From assembly GCF_000737065.1 (NCBI RefSeq), contig NZ_AQRC01000007.1, positions 1 through 64,000 of the forward strand: a DNA stretch of 64,000 nt. Direction: 5' to 3'. How positions within the stretch are numbered: the first letter of the stretch is position 1; each line of letters opens with the position of its first letter. The notes under the pieces were generated by a model. It saw only the letters and a list, made by a program, of their open reading frames with translations, did no database searches and was not told where the DNA came from. The translations under genes were made by a program, and so were the position numbers. Origin of the DNA: Thioclava atlantica. Lineage in GTDB: Bacteria; Pseudomonadota; Alphaproteobacteria; Rhodobacterales; Rhodobacteraceae. This document shows positions 41,425-51,018 of the stretch, in pieces.

Positions 41425-43692
41425 ATGGCGGACGAAAAACCCCGGTACAAGACCTACGAACACCCGGCCGGTGGCTGGGGCGCGGCGGCGGCCACGGCCA
41501 AGGTACTGATGGAGCAGAGCGTGCTGAGCAAGGGCTCGCGCGCGCTCTTGGCGATGAACCAGCCCGGCGGTTTCAAATGCTCGAGCTGCGCCTTTCCCGA
41601 TGCCGACGAGCGCAAGCGGCTCGAGTTTTGCGAAAATGGCGCCAAGGCGCTCGCGGTCGAGGCGACCAAGCGGCGCGTGCGCGCGGATTTCTTCGCCCGG
41701 CATACCGTGACCGAGCTGATGGAGAAATCCGATTACTGGCTGGAGATGCAGGGCCGCCTGACCGAGCCGATGCGCTACGATGCGGCACAGGACAAATATG
41801 TCCCGTGCAGCTGGGACGATGCCTATGAGATGATCGGACGCCACCTGCGCGCCCTCGACAGCCCCGACCAGGCGGAATTCTACACTTCGGGGCGGACGCC
41901 GAACGAGGCGGCGTTCCTCTATGCGATCTTCGTGCGCGCCTTCGGCACCAACAACTTCCCCGACTGTTCGAACATGTGCCACGAGCCCACCAGCCGCGGC
42001 CTACCCCCCGCGATCGGCGTGGGCAAGGGCACCATCGTGCTCGACGATTTCGAGAAGGCGGAGGCGATCTTCATCATCGGCCAGAACACCGGGACCAACT
42101 CGCCCCGGATGATGTCCAACCTCGTCGAGGCCCGCAAGCGCGGGGTACCGATCATCGCGATCAATCCGATGCCCGAGCGCGCGCTGGTGCGGTTCACCGA
42201 ACCGCAGGATGCGGTGCAGATGGCGACTTTCGGCTCCACCGAGATCGCGAGCGAATTCGTTCCGGTCCGGATCGGTGGCGACCTCGCGCTTTTCAAGGGC
42301 ATGATGAAGATCATGTTCGAACGCGAGGCGGCAGGTGAGGACGTTCTCGACCGCGATTTCATCGCAGAGCATACCGCCGGGATCGAGGCGCTGCGCGAGG
42401 ATGCGCTGGCACAGAGCTGGGCGGATATCGTCGCGATCTCGGGCGTGCCGGAAGAGCAGATCCGCCGGATCACCGAGGTCTATATCCGCTCAAGCGCGAC
42501 GGTGATGTGCTACGGCATGGGCGTGACCCAGCACCAGCAGGGGACGGGCCTTGTGCAGCAGGTGGCGAACCTGTTGCTGCTGCGGGGCAATTTCGGCAAG
42601 CCGGGCGCAGGCATCGCGCCGATCCGCGGCCATTCCAACGTGCAGGGCGACCGCACCGTCGGGATCGACGAACGCCCGAGCGCGGACTATCTCGACCGGG
42701 TGCATGAGGTGTTCGGCTTCGCCCCGCCCCGCGAACACGGCCATCACGCGGTGGAATCGGTCGAGGCGATGCTCGCCGGCACCGCCAAGGTCTTCATCGG
42801 CATGGGCGGCAATTTCGTGCGCGCGATCTCGGATACCGACCGCGCCTATGAGGCGATGCGCCGGCTCTCACTGACCGTGGGGATCGCGACCAAGCTGAAC
42901 CGCGGCCACCTCGTGCATGGCCGGGATGCGCTGATCCTGCCGGTGGTCGCGCGCTCGGAACGCATCGTGACCGCCGCGGGCGAGCAGTTCATCACGATCG
43001 AGGACGCGATGTCGAACGTCACCGCCTCGCGCGGGGTGCTGGAGCCCGCGAGCCCCGACCTGCGCCCCGAGGTCGAGATCGTCTGCCGCATGGCGATGGC
43101 CACGCTGCCCGACAGCCCCCTGCCCTGGGCCGAATTCATCGAGGATTACGGGCTGATCCGCGACAGGATCGCCGAGGTCTATCCCCATCTCTACCACGAT
43201 TTCGCCGAGCGCATCCAAGCGCCGCACGGTTTTCACCTCGACATTCCGCCGCGGCGGCGCGAGTGGCGCACGCCGAACGGGCGGGCGAACTTCCTGGTTC
43301 TGCCGGGGCTGGAGGCAAACGCGCCGGTCGACGATCCGACCATGTTGCGGCTGGCCACGGTGCGCTCGCACGACCAGTTCAACACGACGATCTACAGCAA
43401 TAACGACCGCTATCGCGGGGTCTACAACGACCGGATGGTGCTGTTCATGAACGCGCTCGACCGGGACGCGCGGGGGCTCGAACCGGGCGCGAAGGTCGCG
43501 CTCGAGACGATCTCGGGAGACGGGATCCGGCGGCGGGTCGAGGGGCTGACCGTGCTCGACTATCCGATGCCGCGCGGCTCGATCGCGGGCTATTATCCCG
43601 AACTCAACCCGCTGTTGCCGCTCGACTATTACGACCGCTCGAGCGGGACGCCCGCGGCCAAATCGATCCCGGTGCGGGTGGTCACGCTCTGA
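41425..43692 (+). CDS. FdhF/YdeP-family molybdopterin oxidoreductase
   Basis: A 755-residue molybdoenzyme. The N-terminal cysteines C52-x2-C55 (KCSSCAFPD) and C69 lie in the YdeP-type arrangement. They are followed by the formate-dehydrogenase-like molybdopterin domain (TSGRTPNEAAFLYAIFVRAFGTNN then FPDCSNMCHEPTS; FIIGQNTGTNSPR) and a C-terminal molydop-binding domain (RSHDQFNTTIYSNNDRYRG). YdeP-type enzymes are related to formate dehydrogenase but their substrate is often unknown. The ATG at 41425 follows GGAGAGG; the frame upstream to 41329 has no ribosome site. It ends 11 bp into the convergent LysR gene. Confidence 0.88.
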   Translation: MADEKPRYKTYEHPAGGWGAAAATAKVLMEQSVLSKGSRALLAMNQPGGFKCSSCAFPDADERKRLEFCENGAKALAVEATKRRVRADFFARHTVTELMEKSDYWLEMQGRLTEPMRYDAAQDKYVPCSWDDAYEMIGRHLRALDSPDQAEFYTSGRTPNEAAFLYAIFVRAFGTNNFPDCSNMCHEPTSRGLPPAIGVGKGTIVLDDFEKAEAIFIIGQNTGTNSPRMMSNLVEARKRGVPIIAINPMPERALVRFTEPQDAVQMATFGSTEIASEFVPVRIGGDLALFKGMMKIMFEREAAGEDVLDRDFIAEHTAGIEALREDALAQSWADIVAISGVPEEQIRRITEVYIRSSATVMCYGMGVTQHQQGTGLVQQVANLLLLRGNFGKPGAGIAPIRGHSNVQGDRTVGIDERPSADYLDRVHEVFGFAPPREHGHHAVESVEAMLAGTAKVFIGMGGNFVRAISDTDRAYEAMRRLSLTVGIATKLNRGHLVHGRDALILPVVARSERIVTAAGEQFITIEDAMSNVTASRGVLEPASPDLRPEVEIVCRMAMATLPDSPLPWAEFIEDYGLIRDRIAEVYPHLYHDFAERIQAPHGFHLDIPPRRREWRTPNGRANFLVLPGLEANAPVDDPTMLRLATVRSHDQFNTTIYSNNDRYRGVYNDRMVLFMNALDRDARGLEPGAKVALETISGDGIRRRVEGLTVLDYPMPRGSIAGYYPELNPLLPLDYYDRSSGTPAAKSIPVRVVTL

Positions 43693-44650
43693 GCGGCCCG
43701 CCCGGCGGCCCGGCCCGGGCCGGGCCCTGCCCGCCGCCCCAAGGGTCGTCGAGCAGCGCCTGAAGATCGAGATTGCCCGCGATCCGCCAGGCGGCGTCGG
43801 ACAGCGTCGTCTGCTCCTCACGCTTGCGGCGCACGAGGCTGACATCCTCGGCATGGGCGGGCGTGATCGGATGCGCCACGAGACCGACTGCCGCCTCGGG
43901 CGGGACCGCGCTGAGCGGCATGACGGTGAAGGCCCGGCCGCTGCGGCATTCCGCCAGCAGGACGCGCAGGGCGTTGGTTTCCAGCACCACGTCCGGCACC
44001 AGTCCTTGGGCGGCGAAGACACGGTCCAGCACCTGACGGTTCCACATGCCGCGCGACAGCAGGCATAATGGAAGCTCGGCGACCTCGCCCCAGCTCAGGC
44101 CGTGCGGAAGGCTGGCCTCGGCCTCGGCGATCAGCACATAGCGTTCCGAGAACAGCGGCAGGACATCGTATTTCTCGCCCGTGACCGACTGGTCATAGAG
44201 CATCGCCAGATGCAGTTCGCCATCCTCGAGCAGATGCAGGATCTCGGGCGTACTGAGCGAGCGCACGTCGAGCGTGATGCGCGAGGCGATCTCGCGGTAT
44301 TCCGCGGCCAGCAGCGAGGCCGCGTGAACGGCGGTCGGCACCACCCCGATCGCCAGATGGCCGCTCGGGACCGCGCGCACCAGATCGGCCTCCTGGCGCA
44401 ATGCCTCGAGCGAGGCGAGCGTCCTGCGCGCCCAGAGGATCACGCGCTCGCCCTCCGGGGTGATGCCCTGGAAGGCGCGGTTGCGGCGGATGATGGTGAT
44501 GCCCAGCTCGCGCTCCAGCTCGCGGATGCCGTTCGACAGCGCGGGCTGCGAGACGTGGCAGCTTTCGGCCGCCCGCCCGAAATGGCGATGCTTGTTGAGG
44601 GCCAGGAGATAGGTGAGTTGCCGGATGAACATGGCCGAACTATCCGCCAT
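43682..44650 (-). CDS. LysR-family transcriptional regulator
   Basis: A 322-residue regulator with an N-terminal HTH (FGRAAESCHVSQPALSNGIRELERELG, about 24-50) and a LysR substrate-binding domain from about residue 95. Starts at Met1 (44650) or Met7 (44632) are both possible. It is convergent with the molybdoenzyme gene and overlaps it by 11 bp; this pairing suggests that it controls that gene, probably through the inverted repeats at 41018-41062. The inducer is unknown. The C-terminal 25 residues are Gly/Pro-rich. Confidence 0.9.
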   Translation of the reverse strand: MADSSAMFIRQLTYLLALNKHRHFGRAAESCHVSQPALSNGIRELERELGITIIRRNRAFQGITPEGERVILWARRTLASLEALRQEADLVRAVPSGHLAIGVVPTAVHAASLLAAEYREIASRITLDVRSLSTPEILHLLEDGELHLAMLYDQSVTGEKYDVLPLFSERYVLIAEAEASLPHGLSWGEVAELPLCLLSRGMWNRQVLDRVFAAQGLVPDVVLETNALRVLLAECRSGRAFTVMPLSAVPPEAAVGLVAHPITPAHAEDVSLVRRKREEQTTLSDAAWRIAGNLDLQALLDDPWGGGQGPARAGPPGGPLRA

Positions 44651-44734
44651 CGCGGCGCCGCTGGCAATCGCGCCCGAGCGGCGGGCCGGATCACATCCGA
44701 CCCGCCCGACCGGGAAGGCGCAGTCTACCCGCCC

Positions 44735-45313
44735 CTACTCCTCCTTCACGATCGTCAGGTGCACATTCGCGTACCAGTCGGAGACCGCGCGGATCTCCTC
44801 GTCGCTCAGGCCCGCGGCGATTTCCGACATGATCTCGTGCTTGCGCTGGCCGAGGCGGAAGGCCTTGAGCTGGGTCACGATATAGGTCGTCGCTTCACCG
44901 GCGAGGTTCGGGGCGTTGAGCGCGACCGAGATGCCGTCGGCCCCGTGGCACGACACGCAGGCGGAGGGGGCATCCTCCGCGCTGACCCCATCGGCAAGCT
45001 CGGCACTGGCGGTGTGCGAAGCATACCAGGCCGCGACATCCGAGATTTGCTGGGCCGAAAGGCTCGCCGCCACGACCGTCATCATTTCGTGTTCGCGCGC
45101 GCCTGTCTTGAATGCCATGAGCTGAGCCTCGAGATAGTCCTTCGGCTCACCTCCGATATTGGGCGCGAGCGGGATCCGCGCCAGCCCGTCGATCCCGTGA
45201 CAGGTCTGGCACATCCGCGCGACCTTCTGTCCCTCGACCGGGTCACCGGCCATCGCCGGGGTGATCCCGGCGAGCATGAGCCCGCCGAGGATCGTGAGTG
45301 TGGCAAGCCTCAT
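44735..45313 (-). CDS. periplasmic diheme cytochrome c (c4-like)
   Basis: A 192-residue protein with signal peptide MRLATLTILGGLMLAGITPAMAG and two CxxCH haem sites, CQTCH (35-39) and CVSCH in the second half. The halves repeat each other (LMAFKTGAREHEMM versus LKAFRLGQRKHEIM), the classic c4 layout, with distal Met ligands. Its start overlaps the stop of the PQQ-type dehydrogenase (ATGA), so it is most likely the electron acceptor of that enzyme. Confidence 0.92.
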   Translation of the reverse strand: MRLATLTILGGLMLAGITPAMAGDPVEGQKVARMCQTCHGIDGLARIPLAPNIGGEPKDYLEAQLMAFKTGAREHEMMTVVAASLSAQQISDVAAWYASHTASAELADGVSAEDAPSACVSCHGADGISVALNAPNLAGEATTYIVTQLKAFRLGQRKHEIMSEIAAGLSDEEIRAVSDWYANVHLTIVKEE

Positions 45314-46572
45314 TGAGACATCCCGGACTTGTAGGAGATCCGCCAGATCGCGCCGGCGAAATCGTCCGAAACCAGCATCGAGCCGTCGGGCAGGAAGGCG
45401 ATGTCCATCGGGCGGCCGCGATATTCGCCGGTCTCCCCGTTCAGCCAGCCATCGGCGAACACCTCGGTGCCCGCGGCATTGCCCTCTTCATCGAGCGTGG
45501 TGAACATCACGCGGGCGCCGACCGGAGTGGTGCGGTTCCACGAGCCATGCTGCGCCGAGAAGATCCCGCCGTGATATTTCTCGGGGAACGAACCCTTGGT
45601 GTAGAAGCGCATCCCCAGATCGGCGGCATGGGCATCCATGTTCACCTGCGGCTCGACGAATTCGACACCTTCGGGCCGCGCGACCTCCTTATAGGCCGGA
45701 ATATCGACCCCGCCATTCGTCCAGGGGAAGCCGAAATGCTGACCCGCGGAGGTCTGGCGATTCAGCTCGCCCGGCGGAATGTCGTCGCCCATCCCGTCCA
45801 CCTGATTGTCGGTGAACCACAATTCGCCATTGGCCGGGTTGAAGTCATGCCCGACCGAGTTGCGGATCCCGCGGGTATAGACCTCGCGGCCCGAACCGTC
45901 GGTATTCATCCGGATGATGCCGCCGATGCCGATCTTGTCATACATCTCGTGCTTCTCGACCGGCTGCACGTTATGCGGCTGTCCGAGCGAGATGTAGAGC
46001 TTGCCGTCCGGCCCGACGCGGCAGACACGGGCGGTGTGGTTGAAGCTCTCTTCCTCCGCCGGGATCAGCTTGCCCTGGGCCACCACCTCGCCGACGGCCG
46101 GATCGGGTCCTTCGAAGAAGAACTCGGCCGCCGGGAAGGTCAGGACCCGGTTGCGCTCCGCGATGAAGAGGAAACCGTCGGGCGAGAAACAGGGGCCGTT
46201 CGGAATGTCGAAGGTGACCGAAGGGGCGAAATCCTTCACCTCGTCGGCGATGCGGTCGCGATCGCGGTCGACGACCGACCAGACCTTGTCCTTGCGGGTG
46301 CCCACGAAGGTCACGGTTCCCTGCGGCGCGACGGCCATCGAGCGCGCATCCGGCACGACGGCGTAGAGACTCACCTCGAAGCCGTCGGGAACCTTGATAT
46401 GCGGGACGATGGCCTTTAAGGCGTCGGCGCGTTCTCCGCTCTGCTCCACATAGGTGAAGGTCGCGTCGGTTCGTTGCATCTTGGAAAGCTTGTCCATGTT
46501 TTCCTGCGCAAACGCAGGAACAGCAAAGACGGCCCCGAGCACGACGCTCGGGATGAGTGCTTTGATAGTCAT
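45310..46572 (-). CDS. PQQ-dependent sugar dehydrogenase-like protein (sorbosone/glucose dehydrogenase fold)
   Basis: A 420-residue periplasmic beta-propeller with signal peptide MTIKALIPSVVLGAVFAVPAFA. Segments HIKVPDGFEVSLYAVVPDARSM, YTRGIRNSVGHDFNPANGELWFTDN and GSWNRTTPVGARV fit the GSDH/sorbosone dehydrogenase family, which uses PQQ to oxidise sugars. The substrate is unknown. The ATG at 46572 has GGGGAGGA upstream. The cytochrome gene follows with an ATGA overlap, forming a two-gene redox unit that would feed electrons to the respiratory chain. Confidence 0.87.
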   Translation of the reverse strand: MTIKALIPSVVLGAVFAVPAFAQENMDKLSKMQRTDATFTYVEQSGERADALKAIVPHIKVPDGFEVSLYAVVPDARSMAVAPQGTVTFVGTRKDKVWSVVDRDRDRIADEVKDFAPSVTFDIPNGPCFSPDGFLFIAERNRVLTFPAAEFFFEGPDPAVGEVVAQGKLIPAEEESFNHTARVCRVGPDGKLYISLGQPHNVQPVEKHEMYDKIGIGGIIRMNTDGSGREVYTRGIRNSVGHDFNPANGELWFTDNQVDGMGDDIPPGELNRQTSAGQHFGFPWTNGGVDIPAYKEVARPEGVEFVEPQVNMDAHAADLGMRFYTKGSFPEKYHGGIFSAQHGSWNRTTPVGARVMFTTLDEEGNAAGTEVFADGWLNGETGEYRGRPMDIAFLPDGSMLVSDDFAGAIWRISYKSGMSQ

Positions 46573-46977
46573 GTGGTCCTCCCCAGGTTAGCGGACCGGC
46601 GCGCCTATGCATTTCTCCCTGAAGTTGCGCAGGCCCATCATCGAGTGTGGGAAGATCATCGTCATTCTGTCAACATTTTCGTGATACCGCTGTGATCGAC
46701 CCATTTCTGCGCCCGCGAAATCCGTTTCGTCCTTCGCATCATCCGGCCGCTCACGCAGCGTCCCTGTGGCGCTCCGCCCGGCGTCGCGGACCCGGGCGGA
46801 GCGCCGATGAACCCCCAGGCCAGTCGTTCTTTTCGCTCTGGCTCCCTGCCCCGCCCCGCGCTAGCGTCGACGAAATCCGGGAGGGAGCGATGAAAGACCA
46901 GACAGTCGTGACAGGTGCTGCGCGTGCAAAGGCGCAGCCGATAGAGCTCACGCGCCCCGTCATTGGAGAGTGCTGAG
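46573..46977. other. divergent intergenic region
   Basis: The region lies between the leftward dehydrogenase operon and the rightward polyol operon and must hold promoters for both. I see no clear repeat, RNA or small gene. Confidence 0.5.
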
Positions 46978-47646
46978 ATGATCGACCTGGTGATCTTCGA
47001 CTGCGACGGGGTTCTCATCGATTCCGAGATCATTTCCGCACAGATGCTGGTCGAGGAACTGGCCAAGCTGCAGGTGCGGATCGATCTCGATTACGTCGCG
47101 CGCCATTTCCTCGGCCGCTCCTACCCGACCGTGATGAACCAGATCCGCGACGCGTTCGGGCTCGATCTGCCCGAGAGCTTCGAGGCGCAGTACCGGGCGC
47201 GGCTTCTCGACGCGTTCGAAGCGGATCTGGAGGTGATGCCGGGCGTGGCCGAGGTGCTCGACCAGATCGCCACGCCGTGGTGCGTCGCCACCTCCTCGAG
47301 CCGCCCGCGCGCCGAGCGATCGCTGGCGATCGCGGGCCTTGCCGAACGCGTCGGCGACCGGCTCTTCACCGCAAGCCAGGTCACGCATGGCAAGCCCGCC
47401 CCCGATCTTTTCCAGCTCGCCGCCCGCGAGATGGGCGCGGAGCCTGCGCGCTGCCTCGTCATCGAAGACAGCCTCAACGGTCTGCGCGCGGGTCGCGCCG
47501 CCGGCATGAAGGTCTGGCGTTTCACCGGCGGGAGCCACCTCGCGGGACGCGATCTCACGGCGCCCGAGGAGGCCCGGCCCGATCACGAATTTGCCTCTTT
47601 CGCCGATTTCTTTCACAGTGTCCCCGATCTCAGGAGGAAATCGTGA
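46978..47646 (+). CDS. HAD-superfamily phosphatase (beta-phosphoglucomutase-like)
   Basis: A 222-residue HAD hydrolase: motif I FDCDGVLIDSE, motif II TSSSRPR, the lysine in GKPAPDLF and motif IV EDSLNGLRAG. These enzymes remove phosphate from sugar or polyol phosphates, which fits the polyol operon it opens. The ATG at 46978 has GGAGAG seven bases upstream. Its stop overlaps the GTG start of the regulator gene. Polyol operons of related bacteria also carry a HAD gene, to my knowledge. Confidence 0.87.
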   Translation: MIDLVIFDCDGVLIDSEIISAQMLVEELAKLQVRIDLDYVARHFLGRSYPTVMNQIRDAFGLDLPESFEAQYRARLLDAFEADLEVMPGVAEVLDQIATPWCVATSSSRPRAERSLAIAGLAERVGDRLFTASQVTHGKPAPDLFQLAAREMGAEPARCLVIEDSLNGLRAGRAAGMKVWRFTGGSHLAGRDLTAPEEARPDHEFASFADFFHSVPDLRRKS

Positions 47647-48596
47647 ACCGGATGACCGAGTTCGAGAGCAGCCGGGAAGACGAGGCCGCCCGGGCGGGCT
47701 GGCTCTACTATGTCGGCGGCATGACGCAGGACCAGATCGCGAACGAGCTGGGCGTGTCGCGCCAGCGCGCGCAGCGCCTGGTGAGCCGCGCGGTGTCCGA
47801 GGGTCTCGTGCGCGTGCGCATCGAACACAAGATCGGGGCCTGTCTCGAACTCGAAGCGGAACTGGTGCGCCGCTTCGGCCTGCAAACCGCCCGTGTGGCA
47901 CCCTCTCTGGGGGAGGCTGGAGACAGCGCGCGCGCGACCGCCCCGCTTGCCGCGACGCTTCTCGAACGGATCCTCGCGCGGCCCGACCCGCAGGTCATCG
48001 CCTTCGGCACCGGGCGCTCGCTCTCGGCGATGGTCGGCGAGGTGATGCAGCGCCCCGCGACCGAACACAAGATCGTCTCGCTGATCGGCAATATCGCCCC
48101 GGACGGCTCGGCCTCGTTCTACGACGTGATCATGCGGATGGCCGACAAGCTGCGGCTGCCGCATTACCCGATGCTGGCCCCCGTAATCTCGGAAACCGCC
48201 GAGGAACGGGCGCTGTTCGACCACCTCAAGCCGGTTCAGGCAGTCAAGAAACTTGCCTCCGCAGCCGATGCGACCTTCGTCGGGATCGGCCAGATGAACG
48301 ACGACGCGCCGATCTACAAGGACCGGTTCATCAGCCTCGAGGAGTTGCGGGAGCTGCAAGGCGCGGGCGCGGTGGGCGAGATCGTCGGGTCGTTCTTCAA
48401 CGACGAGGGGCAGCCCGTCGAGACGCCCCTGACCGCGCGGATCGGCAGCTACCGGATCGAAGGCGGGCGCGAGGCCCCCATCATCGGCATCGCCGCGGGC
48501 ACGAACAAGCTGGCCGCGATTCGCGGAGCGCTGAGCGGAAAACTCGTGAATGCGCTCGTCACCGACGAACCGACTGCCCGCGCCCTGCTCGGCTAA
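47643..48596 (+). CDS. smoC: SorC/DeoR-type sugar-binding transcriptional regulator
   Basis: A 317-residue regulator. HTH AGWLYYVGGMTQDQIANELGVSRQRAQRLV is followed by a SorC sugar-phosphate-binding domain (FGTGRSLSAMVGEVM; GIGQMNDDAPIYKD; GIAAGTNKLAAIRGAL). The GTG at 47643 follows AGGAGG by five bases and forms a GTGA overlap with the HAD gene; an ATG at 47652 is the alternative. It probably controls the polyol genes by binding direct repeats upstream of the binding-protein gene. The name follows the Rhodobacter smo operon and is tentative. Confidence 0.85.
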   Translation: MNRMTEFESSREDEAARAGWLYYVGGMTQDQIANELGVSRQRAQRLVSRAVSEGLVRVRIEHKIGACLELEAELVRRFGLQTARVAPSLGEAGDSARATAPLAATLLERILARPDPQVIAFGTGRSLSAMVGEVMQRPATEHKIVSLIGNIAPDGSASFYDVIMRMADKLRLPHYPMLAPVISETAEERALFDHLKPVQAVKKLASAADATFVGIGQMNDDAPIYKDRFISLEELRELQGAGAVGEIVGSFFNDEGQPVETPLTARIGSYRIEGGREAPIIGIAAGTNKLAAIRGALSGKLVNALVTDEPTARALLG

Positions 48597-48646
48597 CCCC
48601 CTGAAAGCCTTGGCCTGACGCCCGCCTTTCGCGGGCAGCACACGTG

Positions 48647-48665
48647 ATCGCGAACATTTCGCGAT
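48647..48665. promoter_or_regulatory. palindrome ahead of the smoE promoter
   Basis: ATCGCGAAcatTTCGCGAT has perfect 8-bp arms and abuts the -35 box. It may be an operator or activator site. Confidence 0.45.
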
Positions 48666-48719
48666 TGACAGACGCCATCGCGTGACTGAGTATTTTCTCA
48701 CTGGTTGGGCATTTGCTCA
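48665..48719 (+). promoter_or_regulatory. smoE promoter overlapped by two operator-like repeats
   Basis: TTGACA (48665-48670) is followed after 17 bp by GAGTAT. Two related 14-mers, TGAGTATTTTCTCA (48687-48700) and TGGGCATTTGCTCA (48706-48719), match at 11 of 14 bases and are 19 bp apart, so they lie on one face of the helix across the -10 region. A repressor bound there would block transcription. Confidence 0.5.
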
Positions 48720-48739
48720 TTCCGTAAGGGAGGAAATCA

Positions 48740-50059
48740 ATGACTATCTCGATCCGGGCGCTTCTCGGCGCCTGCGCTCTTGGTGCGCTCGCGACTGCGG
48801 CCGCCGCCGAGACCACCATCACCGTCGCCACCGTGAACAATGGCGACATGGTCCGCATGCAAGGCCTGATGGATGATTTCAACAAGCTGCATCCCGACAT
48901 CAAGGTCGAGTGGGTGACGCTGGAGGAGAACGTCCTGCGCCAGAAGGTAACCACCGATATCGCCACGAAGGGCGGGCAGTTCGACGTCCTCACGATCGGC
49001 ACCTACGAGGTCCCGATCTGGGGCAAGCAGGGCTGGCTGGTGCCGCTCGACGACATGCCCGACAGCTATGACGTGAACGACCTGCTGCCCGCGATCCGCA
49101 AGGGCCTCACGGTCGACGGCAAGCTCTATGCCGCGCCCTTCTATGGCGAGAGCTCCTTCGTCATGTATCGCAAGGACCTGATGGAAAAGGCCGGGATGGA
49201 AATGCCCGAGAAGCCCACCTGGTCCGATATCGAGAAAGCCGCCGCCGCGATGACCGACAAGGAGAACGGAATCTACGGCATCTGCCTGCGCGGCAAGGCC
49301 GGCTGGGGCGAGAACGCCGCCTTCCTGACCACTATGGACAACTCGATGGGCGGGCGCTGGTTCGACATGGACTGGAAGCCGCAATTCGACACTGCGCCGT
49401 GGAAGGAAACGATCACCCGTTACCTCGACTTGATGAACAACTACGGGCCGCCCGGCGCCTCGTCGAACGGCTTCAACGAGAATCTCGCGCTGTTCCAGCA
49501 GGGCAAATGCGGCATGTGGATCGACGCCACGGTCGCGGCCTCCTTCGTGACCAACCCGAAGGATTCGACCGTGGCCGACAAGGTCGGCTTCGCGCTCGCG
49601 CCGAACAAGGAAGGCGTGGACAAGCGCGCGAACTGGCTCTGGGCCTGGTCGCTGGCGATCCCGGCGGGCACCCAGAAGGAAGAGGCCGCGAAGACCTTCA
49701 TCGAATGGGCGACCTCGAAGCACTATACCGAACTGGTGGCCGAGAAAGAGGGCTGGGCGAATGTGCCGCCGGGCACCCGCACCTCGCTCTACGAGAACCC
49801 GAAATATCTCGAGGCGGCGCCTTTCGCCAAACTCACGCTCGACTCGATCAACGCGGCCGATCCGACGCATCCGGCCGTCGAGGACGTCCCCTATACCGGC
49901 GTCCAGTTCGTCGCGATCCCCGAGTTCCAGGCGATCGGCACCGCGGTCGGCCAGCAGTTCTCGGCCGCCCTCGCGGGGCAGATCTCGGGCGAGCAGGCCC
50001 TTCAGAACGCGCAGAGCCTGACCGAGCGCGAGATGAAGAAGGCCGGTTACATCAAGTAA
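48740..50059 (+). CDS. smoE: polyol ABC transporter, periplasmic binding protein
   Basis: A 439-residue binding protein with signal peptide MTISIRALLGACALGALATAAAA and the family 1 sugar-binding fold (TITVATVNNGDMVRMQGLMDDF; KHPDIKVEWVTLEENVLRQK-like opening; GKCGMWIDATVAASFV). It captures mannitol/sorbitol in the periplasm for the SmoFG channel. The ATG at 48740 follows AAGGGAGG. The first transporter gene after the regulator, it is preceded by its own promoter and operator repeats. Confidence 0.9.
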   Translation: MTISIRALLGACALGALATAAAAETTITVATVNNGDMVRMQGLMDDFNKLHPDIKVEWVTLEENVLRQKVTTDIATKGGQFDVLTIGTYEVPIWGKQGWLVPLDDMPDSYDVNDLLPAIRKGLTVDGKLYAAPFYGESSFVMYRKDLMEKAGMEMPEKPTWSDIEKAAAAMTDKENGIYGICLRGKAGWGENAAFLTTMDNSMGGRWFDMDWKPQFDTAPWKETITRYLDLMNNYGPPGASSNGFNENLALFQQGKCGMWIDATVAASFVTNPKDSTVADKVGFALAPNKEGVDKRANWLWAWSLAIPAGTQKEEAAKTFIEWATSKHYTELVAEKEGWANVPPGTRTSLYENPKYLEAAPFAKLTLDSINAADPTHPAVEDVPYTGVQFVAIPEFQAIGTAVGQQFSAALAGQISGEQALQNAQSLTEREMKKAGYIK

Positions 50060-50142
50060 CCGACCTCCTCCCGGTCGGGGCGGCCAATGGGTCTGGCCGC
50101 CCCGATTCCCCCCCTCAACACCTGACTGCCGGAGCCGGACCG

Positions 50143-51015
50143 ATGTCCACGCAAGCCTCGCGCGCAGCCGCGCGCCTGATGATTTCGCCCTCCGTCATCC
50201 TTCTTCTTTTGTGGATGGCCGTTCCCCTGGGCATGACGCTGTGGTTCTCGTTCCAGCGCTACAACCTGCTGATGCCCGGCCAGGGCGGTTTCACGGGCTG
50301 GGACAACTACTATTACTTCCTCACCGACCCGGCCTTCTTCACCGCGCTCAAGAACACGCTCGTTCTGGTCGGGGGCGTGTTGTTGATCACGGTGGTCGGG
50401 GGGATCCTGCTCGCGCTTCTGCTCGATCAGCAGATCTTCGGTCAGGGCATCGTGCGCGTGCTGGTGATCGCGCCCTTCTTCGTGATGCCGACCGTCTCGG
50501 CGCTGGTGTGGAAGAACATGTTCTTCAATCCGGTGAACGGGATCTTCGCCCATATCGCGCAGGCGATCGGCCTGCCGCCCTTCGATTTCCTCGCCCAGGC
50601 GCCGATGCTCTCGATCACGCTGATCGTCGCCTGGCAATGGTTGCCCTTCGCGACTCTGATCCTGCTCACCGCGCTGCAATCTCTCGATAGCGAGCAGCTC
50701 GAGGCCGCCGAGATGGATGGCGCCGGGGCATTCTCGCGCTTCTTCTACATCATGCTGCCCCATCTGGCGCGCGCCGCGACCGTGGTGATCCTGATCCAGA
50801 CGATCTTCCTGCTCTCGACCTTCGCCGAGATCCTCGTGACCACCAATGGCGGCCCCGGCAACGCGTCGACCACGCTGACCTATCTCGTCTATGTCCAGTC
50901 GCTGCTGCAATTCGACGTGGGCGGCGGAGCGGCGGGCGGCATCATCGCGGTCATCCTCGCAAATATCGTGGCGATCTTCCTGATGCGGATGATCGGCAAG
51001 AACCTGGAGGCCTGA
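50143..51015 (+). CDS. smoF: polyol ABC transporter permease 1
   Basis: A 290-residue inner membrane permease of the MalF type with six helices and the EAA loop EAAEMDGAGAFSRFFYIMLPHL. The ATG at 50143 has GGAG upstream; the longer open frame to 49399 lies inside smoE and is not coding. It pairs with the next permease (3-bp gap) to form the channel energised by SmoK. Confidence 0.9.
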   Translation: MSTQASRAAARLMISPSVILLLLWMAVPLGMTLWFSFQRYNLLMPGQGGFTGWDNYYYFLTDPAFFTALKNTLVLVGGVLLITVVGGILLALLLDQQIFGQGIVRVLVIAPFFVMPTVSALVWKNMFFNPVNGIFAHIAQAIGLPPFDFLAQAPMLSITLIVAWQWLPFATLILLTALQSLDSEQLEAAEMDGAGAFSRFFYIMLPHLARAATVVILIQTIFLLSTFAEILVTTNGGPGNASTTLTYLVYVQSLLQFDVGGGAAGGIIAVILANIVAIFLMRMIGKNLEA

Positions 51016-51018
51016 GGC

